DNA of 64,000 bases from Nonomuraea guangzhouensis (GTDB lineage: Bacteria; Actinomycetota; Actinomycetes; Streptosporangiales; Streptosporangiaceae). The translations under genes were made by a program, and so were the position numbers. The DNA lies in contig NZ_JAHKRM010000010.1 in the NCBI RefSeq assembly GCF_019396345.1, forward strand, positions 335,267 through 399,266, written 5' to 3'. Positions 32,059-40,072 of the stretch are shown here, in pieces; within the stretch, counting starts at the first letter, position 1, and each line of letters opens with the position of its first letter. Under the pieces are notes generated by a model, which was not told where the DNA came from, ran no database searches, and saw only the letters and a list, made by a program, of their open reading frames with translations.

Positions 32059-32273
32059 TCAGGGACTGGGCGTGCCGGTGTCGTCCCATCGCCATTGCGT
32101 CCCATCCCAGTGGTTGCGGAGGAAGGTGTCATTCTCACCCCTCGCCAGCACGTGGACGCGCTGCTTACCGCCCTCGGAGTAGGTGCCCGCACCCATCAGG
32201 GGCCCCAACTCTTCGCCGGTGCTCGGTGTGCCCTGGTCGGCCCATCGCCACTGGGTTCCCGTCCCAGTAGTTC
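32059..32273 (-). pseudogene. C-terminal fragment of a lectin-like repeat protein, cut by the IS element
   Basis: Leftward reading gives two units of a propeller-type repeat: YWDG...QWRWADQGTPSTG and, after VHVLARGENDTFLRN, HWDGTQWRWDDTGTPSP then stop. The VFARG-type and WDG-x-W signatures resemble the DUF346/PLL-like sugar-binding repeats of secreted proteins. The frame is broken by one extra base in the first unit (GGGAACCCAGTGG against the GGGACGCAATGG spacing of the second). The upstream part of the gene lies on the far side of the IS at 34194. Confidence 0.65.
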
Positions 32274-32284
32274 ACTTGACGTGC

Positions 32285-32310
32285 TCCTCCACATGAATGA
32301 ATGTGGAGGA
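32285..32310. repeat. Subterminal hairpin of the IS end next to tnpB
   Basis: TCCTCCACAT (32285-32294) and ATGTGGAGGA (32301-32310) form a perfect 10-bp stem with a 6-nt loop, 14 bp inside the inferred element boundary. IS200/IS605 ends carry such hairpins, recognised by TnpA as single strands. The 3' part of the tnpB transcript running into it would be the place for an omega-RNA-like guide. Confidence 0.6.
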
Positions 32311-32322
32311 TTCCTGTGCTGC

Positions 32323-33636
32323 TTACGCAGCAGTTCGCAGCGCGGATGCGGGCGAGACTGTGGGACAGGATGCTTGACGCTTCACAGGCCCCGCTATCGC
32401 GGAGTCTCCACGTCCTGTGACCGCCCATCCGGCGGCAGAGTTGTAGCGATGAAGCTGGTTTCGGGCGGCGTTGGTGTCGGCGTTGCCGATCCATCCGCAC
32501 GCCGGGTTCTTGCACGCGAACCGCGCCTGCGTCTCGCGTGATCCCGCAGTCGTGGTGTGACAGCGGTGGCACTCTTGGCTGGTGCCGTGCGGGCGGACCT
32601 TGGCGACCAGGCCGCCGCGGTCGGCGCTCTTGTAGGTCAGGAACTCCACCGTTCGGCCCCACGCCTGGCCGGCGATCGAGCGGTTCAGGCCTCGTTTCTG
32701 GGCGACGTTTATCCCCGGCTCCCGCACGGTCCCAGAGGCCGAGGCCAGCATGTTGGTGATGTTCAGGTCTTCGACCACGATGGCGCTGAATCGCCGTGCG
32801 AGGTCGGTCGTGTTCTGATGCTGCCAGTCGACGGCTCGGCGCTTGGCTGTCGCGCGGAGCCGGGCGATCTGGTCGTAGGTGCGGCGTTCCCGGTTGGAGA
32901 CCGGGTCGCCTTTCTTGCGGGTGGCACGCTGACGGGCGCTTTTGCGCTCCAGACGCAACAGCCGCTCGCGCTGCCCGCTGCTCAGCCACGGGCCGTGCCG
33001 AAGGTGTTCCCCGGTGGACAGGGCCAGGGGGACCGTGATGCCTCGGTCCATGCCGGCCTTCGGCCCGGTGTGCGGGACAGGTGCGGGTATGAGCAGCTCG
33101 GTGCGGAAGACGATGTTCCACCCGTGGGCGTCTTTCACCAGGCGAGCCCCAGTGATCCTCCCGCGGGGTCCGCCCTTGGTGAGGCCGGGCAGGTCTTTTG
33201 TCCACCGGAACTTCACCCGCCCGACCTTGGGCAGGTTCACCGCGCCCCACCTGCGGTTGATCCGGGTGATCTGCAGGTCGCGGGCCTGGGGGACGTCCAC
33301 GGCCATCCGGGACCGGAACCGGCCCTTGAACGTCGGGCGCTCGGCCGGGTGGTCGGGGTTGAAGAAGTTCGCCCACGCCTGCCGGTAGGTCTTCAGTACG
33401 GCTTGCGCGGCCTGAGCGGGCAGCTGCCCCATCCACTCGATCTCGTGGCGGGCCTGGCGAATCGCCGCGTCGCACTCCTTCAATGACGCCAACCGGCCCT
33501 GACGGAAGGTCGTGAACTCATGGAGCAGGTTCCACACGGCACGCGCGGCGTGTGCCTGAGCGTCCAAGACGGCTGATTGCCGCTTGTCCAACGCCAGGCG
33601 CGCGACGTGCGCACGAGTTCGCTTCACCTTCTCCAC
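32323..33636 (-). CDS. tnpB: TnpB RNA-guided nuclease-like protein of the IS605 family
   Basis: 437 residues. The RuvC-like triad is complete: Asp197 (AGMDRGITVPLAL), Glu289 (IVVEDLNITNM) and Asp387 (GNADTNAARN). A Cys4 zinc ribbon is present (Cys356, Cys359, Cys375, Cys380), as is an N-terminal helical wedge (FKGRFRSR region). TnpB proteins are established RNA-guided DNA endonucleases that help retain the transposon. Nothing looks truncated. It is divergent from tnpA with only 23 bp between the starts. Confidence 0.9.
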   Translation of the reverse strand: MEKVKRTRAHVARLALDKRQSAVLDAQAHAARAVWNLLHEFTTFRQGRLASLKECDAAIRQARHEIEWMGQLPAQAAQAVLKTYRQAWANFFNPDHPAERPTFKGRFRSRMAVDVPQARDLQITRINRRWGAVNLPKVGRVKFRWTKDLPGLTKGGPRGRITGARLVKDAHGWNIVFRTELLIPAPVPHTGPKAGMDRGITVPLALSTGEHLRHGPWLSSGQRERLLRLERKSARQRATRKKGDPVSNRERRTYDQIARLRATAKRRAVDWQHQNTTDLARRFSAIVVEDLNITNMLASASGTVREPGINVAQKRGLNRSIAGQAWGRTVEFLTYKSADRGGLVAKVRPHGTSQECHRCHTTTAGSRETQARFACKNPACGWIGNADTNAARNQLHRYNSAAGWAVTGRGDSAIAGPVKRQASCPTVSPASALRTAA

Positions 33637-33659
33637 GCATTGATCATATCGTTTGGTCT

Positions 33660-34088
33660 ATGTCACCGCGATGGAATCCGAATCCCGATGTCAGAACGGG
33701 ACGATATGTCGTCTACACCCTCCACGCCCATTTGGTGTTCGTGACCAAGTACAGGCGTGGGGTGTTCACCGACGAGATGCTGATCCGCTGCGAGGAACTC
33801 ATGCGCGAGGTATGCGCCGACTTCGAGGTCGAACTGCGCGAATTCAACGGCGAGCACGACCACGTCCACCTGCTGGTCCACTACCCGCCCAAGGTCGCCC
33901 TGTCCAAACTCGTCAACTCGCTGAAGGGGGTATCGCCTCGGATGCTTCGTAAGGAATACAGCGCACACGTCCGCACATACCTCTGGGGCGGACATTTCTG
34001 GTCTGGTTCCTACTTCGCCGGGTCGGTCGGCGGGGCACCGCTCACCGTGCTCAAGCAGTACATCGAGCAGCAGAAACGACCTGGGTGA
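33660..34088 (+). CDS. tnpA: IS200/IS605 Y1 (HUH) transposase TnpA
   Basis: 142 residues from ATG 33660. It has the HUH metal motif His68-Val69-His70 (EHDHVHLLVHYPP) and nucleophile Tyr134 (VLKQYIEQQ). Also present are the typical opening HLVFVTKYRRGVF and the LWGGHFWSGSYFAGSVGG segment. Full length, with all catalytic residues. It cuts and rejoins single-stranded DNA without target duplication. Confidence 0.92.
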   Translation: MSPRWNPNPDVRTGRYVVYTLHAHLVFVTKYRRGVFTDEMLIRCEELMREVCADFEVELREFNGEHDHVHLLVHYPPKVALSKLVNSLKGVSPRMLRKEYSAHVRTYLWGGHFWSGSYFAGSVGGAPLTVLKQYIEQQKRPG

Positions 34089-34163
34089 GTAAAGCCGCCG
34101 ACAAATCTGAAAGGTCAGGGCACGCTCGCGCCCTAGCGGGCACTCCCACGTGGGCCTTCACCC

Positions 34164-34179
34164 CCGGCGTAAACGCCGG
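34164..34179. repeat. Hairpin near the tnpA-side IS end
   Basis: CCGGCGT-AA-ACGCCGG, a 7-bp stem, lies 14 bp inside the inferred right boundary. The 75 bp between the tnpA stop and this hairpin contain further GC-rich dyads. It probably serves as the transposase recognition hairpin. Confidence 0.5.
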
Positions 34180-34193
34180 AGCGCTGGCCCACA

Positions 34194-34262
34194 TTCTGGT
34201 AGAGCTCGCCGTCCGAGCCGCGTACGAAGACGTAGATCCGCTGCTTGTTCGCCTCGCGATCG
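34194..34262 (-). pseudogene. Upstream fragment of the IS-disrupted lectin-like repeat gene
   Basis: Leftward reading gives ANKQRIYVFVRGSDGELYQN, the first half of one VFVRG-type repeat unit. Its last codons abut the IS, and the rest of the unit (YWDG...) resumes at 32273. Upstream it is fused, within about 15 bp of 34250, to an unrelated AfsR-like ATPase remnant, so the repeat protein's own N-terminus was already lost. Confidence 0.6.
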
Positions 34263-34790
34263 CCCGCAGCGTCCGCTGCTGCGGCAACGCTCCGCGCGAC
34301 CCACCCGTCGCCAGGTCGAACGACGTCTCCAGGCGGGCGGCGATCTCCTCGATCGCCAGCATCCTCGCCCGTGCGGCCGTGAGCTCGATGGCCGGCGGAA
34401 TGCCGTCCAGCCGGTGGCACACCAGCGCGACCGGCATCGCGTTCTCGGCGGTGAGCGGGAAGCCGGGTTCCACGGCCGCCACCCGATCCACGAGCAGACG
34501 GACCGCGTCGTAGCGAAGCAGGCTCCGTATGGGAGGCAGGTTCCGCGGATCCGGCACCGTCAGCGGCTGCACCGGCCAGTTGCGCTCGCCGTTGACCCGG
34601 CCGACACCTCGCCCGCGACCGCGACGGCCAGCCGGGTCTTGCCGCAGCCACCCGGCCCGGACAGCGTGACCAGCCGGCCATCGGCCAGTAATCCGGCCAC
34701 CTCGGCCAGCTCCCGGTCCCGCCCGACCAGCGGCGTCAGCGGCAGCGGCAGATTGTGCGCCCCACCTGGGGATCGTGCGGCATCTGGCAT
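34247..34790 (-). pseudogene. Remnant of an AfsR/LuxR-type NB-ARC ATPase regulator
   Basis: Begins MPDAARSPGG at 34790. A P-loop follows (LPLTPLVGRDRELAEVAGLL, LSGPGGCGKTRLAVAVA), then a jump to a later part of the same family in a different frame (WPVQPLTVPDPRNLPP, RLDGIPPAIELTAARARML, ATGGSRGALPQQRTLRA). About 190 residues are missing between AVAGEV and the second block, and the C-terminus is gone. It is a decayed signal-transduction ATPase, not expressed as a functional protein. Confidence 0.75.
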
Positions 34791-34944
34791 CACAGACCGC
34801 TCCTGGGCGCCTGTCCTCGACCGGCCCGCCAAGGCGCCCCTCGCAGTCTATAAAAAAGCACTGATCCTGGGCATGAAGCAGCCCGCCTGCCGCAGGGCGT
34901 CGAGCCGGCTCTGCTGACAGGCAGGCAGGAAGGTCACCGACCGC
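34791..34944. other. Intergenic region, no gene seen
   Basis: 154 bp between the decayed regulator and the lipoprotein gene. Read leftward it contains GTGCTTTTTTATAG near 34850-34862, the only long T-run in the area. This may terminate the lipoprotein transcript, although the hairpin before it is weak. Confidence 0.4.
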
Positions 34945-35505
34945 TCAGGTCGGCTCGTTGTCCATGAAAAGGTCGATCTTCCACTCACCGTCGGACTTCT
35001 TCAGCAGGAAGAACTCGCGGTAAGTCTCGTCGCCCTCCTTGCTGGTGGTGCGGACGAAAGCCGCCTCGTTCCCGAACGTCCGCGTCTCGTCGAAGGTGTG
35101 CGTACGTTCGGCCTTCTCCTTGAACTCGTCCTCGAACAGTTTGCGCAGCGCCTCGGTGCCGTCAGCGGTCGGCTTGCCCGCTATGGCGGCCATGCCGTCG
35201 GAGGCGAACGCGTCGGCGGCCTTCTCCGCGTCACCGGCCTTGGCCGCGTCGAAGTACGCCTGTACGGCCGCGCGCGGCGAGGTCATCTCGGTGCCCGTGG
35301 GTTCCAGGCTCATGGTGCCCGACTCGGTCGGCATCTCCGACTCGGTCGGCGTCGGGCCTGATTCTGAGGGCATGGGCGGAGAAGTAGGGCTCGCCACCGC
35401 GCCCATCAGTCGCATATTGCTACCGCCCGCGGCACAGCCCGTGACGAGCATAGCCGGGACGACTGCCGCCAGCAGGAGTGCTCTGGCCTGGGATTTTGTG
35501 CTCAT
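34945..35505 (-). CDS. Lipoprotein with NTF2/SnoaL-like domain
   Basis: 186 residues from ATG 35505. Signal II sequence with lipobox LVTGC (Cys24). A Ser/Thr/Pro/Glu-rich spacer of about 50 residues (PTPTESEMPTESGTMSLEPT) precedes a C-terminal alpha+beta domain (RAAVQAYFDAAKAGDAEKAA, then YREFFLLKKSDGEWKIDLFM) with the cone-shaped NTF2-like pattern. It is predicted to sit on the outer face of the membrane. Function unknown. Confidence 0.78.
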   Translation of the reverse strand: MSTKSQARALLLAAVVPAMLVTGCAAGGSNMRLMGAVASPTSPPMPSESGPTPTESEMPTESGTMSLEPTGTEMTSPRAAVQAYFDAAKAGDAEKAADAFASDGMAAIAGKPTADGTEALRKLFEDEFKEKAERTHTFDETRTFGNEAAFVRTTSKEGDETYREFFLLKKSDGEWKIDLFMDNEPT

Positions 35506-35697
35506 AGCGGGCTAATTCCCCCCAACACCCGCCCCGAATGCACCATTTATCCACTTCGGACAACCCTTTTACCACCCCCCGCCACAGCCACGGAGATTGC
35601 TCACAGTAACCTTCACAGGAGTTGGTGAGACCGTTCAGAGGTTGGATCGTTGCCGGGCCGCGACCAACGCGCCGCCGGGTCCGATAGCGTCCAACGA

Positions 35698-35862
35698 GTG
35701 CCGCACCTGGAGACGAGCCTGAGCACCGAACCCGAGCCTCTGCCGCAACGCGACGATGCGGAGCGCTGCGACAGCATCGACTCCGAACGGCGCTGTGTCC
35801 TACCGGTGGGACATCAGACCGCGCATGTGTACCCACCGGCGGAGATGATGGTCGAGCCCTAG
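35698..35862 (+). CDS. Small Cys/His protein of unknown function
   Basis: 54 residues if translated from GTG 35698, possibly leaderless: TAGCGT at 35685-35690 could be a -10. The ERRCVLPVGHQTAHVY segment matches a motif frequent in small actinobacterial proteins (C-x-LP-x-GH-x2-pH). With Cys in AERCDS it could bind metal. It is convergent with nirD. The coding call rests on composition and motif only. Confidence 0.45.
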   Translation: MPHLETSLSTEPEPLPQRDDAERCDSIDSERRCVLPVGHQTAHVYPPAEMMVEP

Positions 35863-35928
35863 AACGCGAAGAGGCGACCCAGTCGCGCTCGATGAGCGTG
35901 ACCGGCCCGCCTCCCCGAACCAGAGCCG

Positions 35929-36252
35929 TCAAACGCCGATCTGCACCAGCCCACCGTCCACCCGGATCGGATACACCGGTACAGAGAACCCAGGCTCGTC
36001 CAAGCACTCCCCGCTCACCAGCGAGAACACCTGCTTGTGCAGGGGCGACGCCACAGTGGGCTCCCCCCGCCGAGTGCCGACGATGCCCCGCGACAACACC
36101 TGCACCCCGCTGAACGGGTCCAGATTGTCGATCGCGTGCACCGTACCGTCGAACGTACGGAAGACGGCCACCTGCCGTCCGTCCACCAGAGCGCACACCC
36201 CGCGCTCCGGCAGCAACGCCTGATACCCGCAGACGGGAATCCAGTTGCTCAT
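35929..36252 (-). CDS. nirD: Nitrite reductase small subunit NirD (Rieske-like)
   Basis: 107 residues; ATG 36252 overlaps the nirB stop (ATGA). NirD fold with NWIPVCGYQALLPERGVCAL, VAVFRTFDGTVHAIDNLDPF and PLHKQVFSLVSGECLDEP. As in assimilatory NirD, the Rieske cluster ligands are absent (SRGIVG where C-x-H would be). It partners NirB in NADH-dependent reduction of nitrite to ammonium. Last gene of the operon. Confidence 0.93.
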   Translation of the reverse strand: MSNWIPVCGYQALLPERGVCALVDGRQVAVFRTFDGTVHAIDNLDPFSGVQVLSRGIVGTRRGEPTVASPLHKQVFSLVSGECLDEPGFSVPVYPIRVDGGLVQIGV

Positions 36253-38681
36253 CGGGCCAACACCTCCACCGGCTTGATCTGGTCGCGTTCGGTCTCGAAG
36301 ACGATCGACGGGTCGGGAACCCCCGGCGCGTTGACGAAGCTGACGAACCGGCCGAGCTTCTCCGGATCGTCGATGGTCGTCTGCCATTCGTCCACGTACG
36401 TGGAGACGTGGTGCTGCATCTGGGCATCCAGCTCGGCGCAGATCCCCAGGGAGTCGTCGATGATCACCTGCCGCAGGTAGTCGAGCCCGCCGTCGAGCGA
36501 CTCCAGCCAGGCGGCGGTGCGTTGCAGCCGATCGGCGGTGCGGATGTAGAACATGACGAACCGGTCGATCGTCCTGATCAGTTCCTCGGTGCTCAGGTCA
36601 CCCGCGAGCAGGTCGGCGTGGCGCGGCTTGAACCCGCCGTTGCCGCCGACGTACAGGTTCCAGCCCTGCTCGGTGGCGATGATCCCGAAGTCCTTCGACC
36701 GGGCCTCCGCGCATTCGCGGGCGCACCCGGACACGGCCGACTTGAGCTTGTGCGGCGCGCGCAGGCCGCGGTAGCGCAGCTCCAGGTCGATGGCCAGGCC
36801 GACGGAGTCCTGGACGCCGTAGCGGCACCAGGTGGATCCCACGCACGACTTCACCGTCCGCAGCGCCTTGCCGTAGGCGTGGCCGGACTCGAACCCGGCG
36901 TCGACGAGCCGCCGCCAGATCTGCGGCAGCTGTTCGACGCGGGCGCCGAACAGGTCGATCCGCTGCCCTCCGGTGATCTTGGTGTAGAGGCCGAAGTCGC
37001 GGGCCACCTCACCGATCACGATGAGCTTGTCCGGCGTGATCTCGCCGCCGGGGATGCGCGGGACGACCGAGTAGGTGCCGTTCTTCTGGATGTTGGCGAG
37101 GAAGGCGTCGTTGGTGTCCTGCAGGGCCGCCCGCTCGCCGTCGAGGACATGCCCGTTGTGCAGCGAGGCGAGGATCGAGGCCACGGCCGGCTTGCAGATG
37201 TCGCAGCCCCGGCCCTGCCCATGCTCGGAGATCAGCTCCGAGAACGTGGCGATGCCACGCACCCTGACGATGTCGTACAGCTCGGCCCTGGAGTAGGTGA
37301 AGTGCTCGCACAGCGCCTTGCTCACCTCGACCCCGGACTTCTCCAGGAGCTGCTTGAGCATCGGCACGCAGCTCCCGCAGGTGGTGCCCGCCCGCGTGCA
37401 CGCCTTGATCCCGGGAACGTCGGTGAGCGACTTGTCGGCGATGGCGGTGCGGACCGTCCCCGCGCAGACGTTGTTGCACGAGCACACCTGCGCGTCGTCG
37501 GGCAGGTCCAGCTCAGCCCCCGACCCGGTGAACAGCAGGTCGGACGGCGCCGCGGGCAGCGGCTTGCCGACGAAGGGACGCAGCGACGAGTAGGGTGAGG
37601 CGTCGCCGACGCAGATGCCGCCGAGCAGCGTCTTGGCGTCGTCGCTGATGAACAGCCTCTTGTAGACGCCGCCCACCGGGTCCATGTAGGTGACGTCGAG
37701 CGCGCCGTCCATCGCACCGAACTGCGCCACCTCGACGCCGAGCAGCTTCAGCTTGGTCGACAGGTCGGCCCCGTCGAAGGTGGCGGCCCCGCCCAGGATG
37801 CGGTCCGCGGCCACCTCCGCCATGGTGAAGCACGGCCCGACCAGCCCGTACACCATGCCGCCCGCCAGCGCGCACTCGCCGATCGCGTAGATCGCCGGGT
37901 CCGACGTACGCATCCCGGCGTCCACCGTGATGCCGCCTCGCTCGCCCACGTCCAGCCCGCTGGTCCGGGCGAGCTCGTCGCGCGGCCTGATCCCGGCGGA
38001 GAAGACGACGATCTGGGCGTCCAGCAGGGTGCCGTCGGGCTTGCGCAGCCCGGTGACACCACGCTCGTCCGCGACGATCTCCTGGACGCCCGCGCCCGCG
38101 TGCACGCTGAGCCCGAGCGCCTCGATGTGGCCCTTGAGCACCGAGCCGCCGCCCTCGTCGACCTGGCGGGGCATCAGCCAGGGGCTCATCTCCACGATGT
38201 GCGTCTTGAGCCCCAGCCCGCGCAGCGCGTCGGCGGCCTCCAGGCCGAGCAGCCCGCCGCCGACCACCACGCCCTCGGTCGCGTCCTTGGCGGCCATCCT
38301 GATCGCGTCGAGGTCGTCGATGGTCCGGTAGACGTGGGCGTGCTCCGCGCCCGGCACCGGCGGCACGAACGGCGCCGACCCGGTCGCCAGCACGAGCACG
38401 TCGTACGGCTCGGCCGACCCGTCGGCCAGCGTGACCGTGCGGGCCTCGCGGTCGATCCCGGTGACGCGCCCGCCGAGCCTGGTCACCGTGCCCGGCGGCA
38501 CCGGGTAGGTGAGGTCCTCGACGCTGATCCCCGACAGGTAGGAGGTCAGCGCGACCCGGTCGTAGGCGGGGCGGGGCTCCTCGCCTATCACCGTGACCCG
38601 GCCGTCGAAGCCCCGCTCGTGCAGCGTTTCGACGAGCCGATGGGCGGTGGGTCCGTAACCGACGACGACGATCCTGTTCAT
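36249..38681 (-). CDS. nirB: Assimilatory nitrite reductase large subunit NirB
   Basis: 810 residues. Order: FAD/NAD-binding pyridine-nucleotide oxidoreductase (VVVGYGPTAHRLVETL, VVVGGGLLGLEAADAL, TSDPAIYAIGECAL), BFD-type [2Fe-2S] segment (CSCNNVCAGTVRTAI, CGSCVPMLKQLLE), ferredoxin-like half domain, then the [4Fe-4S]/siroheme domain (CVGSTWCRYGVQDSVGLAID, SGCARECAEARSKDFGIIAT). It reduces nitrite to ammonium with six electrons from NAD(P)H. Overlaps both neighbours by four bases. Confidence 0.95.
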   Translation of the reverse strand: MNRIVVVGYGPTAHRLVETLHERGFDGRVTVIGEEPRPAYDRVALTSYLSGISVEDLTYPVPPGTVTRLGGRVTGIDREARTVTLADGSAEPYDVLVLATGSAPFVPPVPGAEHAHVYRTIDDLDAIRMAAKDATEGVVVGGGLLGLEAADALRGLGLKTHIVEMSPWLMPRQVDEGGGSVLKGHIEALGLSVHAGAGVQEIVADERGVTGLRKPDGTLLDAQIVVFSAGIRPRDELARTSGLDVGERGGITVDAGMRTSDPAIYAIGECALAGGMVYGLVGPCFTMAEVAADRILGGAATFDGADLSTKLKLLGVEVAQFGAMDGALDVTYMDPVGGVYKRLFISDDAKTLLGGICVGDASPYSSLRPFVGKPLPAAPSDLLFTGSGAELDLPDDAQVCSCNNVCAGTVRTAIADKSLTDVPGIKACTRAGTTCGSCVPMLKQLLEKSGVEVSKALCEHFTYSRAELYDIVRVRGIATFSELISEHGQGRGCDICKPAVASILASLHNGHVLDGERAALQDTNDAFLANIQKNGTYSVVPRIPGGEITPDKLIVIGEVARDFGLYTKITGGQRIDLFGARVEQLPQIWRRLVDAGFESGHAYGKALRTVKSCVGSTWCRYGVQDSVGLAIDLELRYRGLRAPHKLKSAVSGCARECAEARSKDFGIIATEQGWNLYVGGNGGFKPRHADLLAGDLSTEELIRTIDRFVMFYIRTADRLQRTAAWLESLDGGLDYLRQVIIDDSLGICAELDAQMQHHVSTYVDEWQTTIDDPEKLGRFVSFVNAPGVPDPSIVFETERDQIKPVEVLAR

Positions 38682-40072
38682 GCCGAGATCCCTTCCTGCT
38701 CACACAGCCAGCCGACGATGCCTTCCACGGCATCCCGGCAGGTCCCGCACCCGGTAGTGGCCCTGGTCGCGGACGCCACCGCGGCCACGTCCCGCGCGCC
38801 GGCCTCCCAGCACGCCCTGATCTGGCCCTTGGTCACGTTGTTGCACTGGCACACCTTCGCCGCGTCGGGCATGAGCACCGGGCTGTCGGCCACGGTGACC
38901 GTCGCCAGCCCGGGGAACAGCAGCCCGGCGCGGTCGCCCGGCAGCGGCCCACCGCGGTCGAAGAGCTGGGTGAGCGTGCCGACGGCGTCGGTGTCGCCCA
39001 GCAGGATCGCGCCGACCAGCCGGCCGTCGCGGATGACGAGCTTGCGGTAGGTGCCGCGGGCCCGATGGCTGAAGCGCACCACCTCGGCGTGTTCCTCGGT
39101 GAGCTGGGTCTCGCCCATCGCGGCCAGCTCGACACTTTTGGCCTTGAGCCTGGTCACCAGCCGCGAACCCCGGTAGAGCGCCTTGCCGCCGGTGATGACC
39201 TCGGCGGCGACGGACGCCTGCTCCCATGCGGGGGCGACCAGGCCGTAGACGGTGCCGTCGTGCTCGGCGCACTCGCCGATGGCGAACACCGCCGGGTCCT
39301 CGGTACGCATCTCGTCGTCCACGACGATGCCCCGCCGTACGGACAGGCCCGAATCCTTGGCCAGCCCGGTCACCGGACGCACGCCGCAGGCCAGCACGAC
39401 GAGGTCGCCCTCGACCAGCTCGCCGTCGGCCAGCCGGACACCCTCTTCCAGGATCGCCTCGGCCGACACGCCGGTGCGGATGTCCACGCCGAGCCCGGTG
39501 AGCGTCTCGCCGAGCACCAGCCCGGCCTCGGCATCGAGCTGCCGCTCCATCAGGTGGTCGGCCAGGTGCAGCAGCGTCACGGGCAGGCCGCGCCCGGCCA
39601 GCCCGCGCGCGGCCTCGATGCCGAGCAGGCCGCCGCCGACCACCACCGCCCGTTCCGCGCGCTCGGCCGCCTCCAGGATGCGGTGGCAGTCGTCGAGCGT
39701 GCGGAACGGGATCGCCAGCTCGGCTCCCGGCACCGGCGGGACGACCGCCTGGCTGCCGGTGGCCAGGACCAGCATGTCGTACGGCGTGCTCCGGCCGTCG
39801 GCGGTGATCACCGTCTGGGCGCTCCGGTCGACGCGCACCACCTCGCTGCCGAAGACGGCCTCGACGTCGTGGGTGGCGTACCAGCTCGGGTCGAGCAGCC
39901 GTACCTGGTCGGGCCCCGAGCTCCCGGCCAGGACGTTCGACAGCAGCACCCGGTTGTAGGGCTGCCAGGTCTCGGCGCCGAACACGGTGACCGACAGGTG
40001 CGGATCACGCGCCCGCACCTCGCCGACCAGCCGCGACCCGGCCATCCCGTTGCCTACTACGACGAGCCTCAT
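38678..40072 (-). CDS. FAD/BFD oxidoreductase, electron-transfer subunit of assimilatory nitrate reductase
   Basis: 464 residues. Homologous to the N-terminal half of NirB: FAD site (VVVGNGMAGSRLVGEVRARD), NAD site (VVVGGGLLGIEAARGLAGRG), TEDPAVFAIGECAEHDGTVY, ending in a BFD-like [2Fe-2S] domain (CQCNNVTKGQIRACW, TTGCGTCRDAVEGIV). Lies between nasA and nirB with ATGA overlaps on both sides. It is probably the NADH-oxidising partner that feeds the molybdenum enzyme (NasB-like role), and arose by duplication of the nirB N-terminus. Confidence 0.85.
   Translation of the reverse strand: MRLVVVGNGMAGSRLVGEVRARDPHLSVTVFGAETWQPYNRVLLSNVLAGSSGPDQVRLLDPSWYATHDVEAVFGSEVVRVDRSAQTVITADGRSTPYDMLVLATGSQAVVPPVPGAELAIPFRTLDDCHRILEAAERAERAVVVGGGLLGIEAARGLAGRGLPVTLLHLADHLMERQLDAEAGLVLGETLTGLGVDIRTGVSAEAILEEGVRLADGELVEGDLVVLACGVRPVTGLAKDSGLSVRRGIVVDDEMRTEDPAVFAIGECAEHDGTVYGLVAPAWEQASVAAEVITGGKALYRGSRLVTRLKAKSVELAAMGETQLTEEHAEVVRFSHRARGTYRKLVIRDGRLVGAILLGDTDAVGTLTQLFDRGGPLPGDRAGLLFPGLATVTVADSPVLMPDAAKVCQCNNVTKGQIRACWEAGARDVAAVASATRATTGCGTCRDAVEGIVGWLCEQEGISA

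Larger units (their letters stand above)
32271..34193. mobile_element. IS200/IS605-family insertion sequence with divergent tnpA and tnpB
   Basis: About 1.92 kb carrying a Y1 transposase gene (rightward) and a TnpB gene (leftward). Boundaries are inferred by reconstruction. Removing 32274-34193 (an ambiguity of up to three bases, TTC, is shared by both flanks) joins the flanks into GCTCTACCAGAACTACTGGG, restoring the repeat-protein sequence LYQNYW. No target-site duplication is seen, as expected for HUH transposases. Subterminal hairpins lie at both ends (32285-32310 and 34164-34179). Confidence 0.8.
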
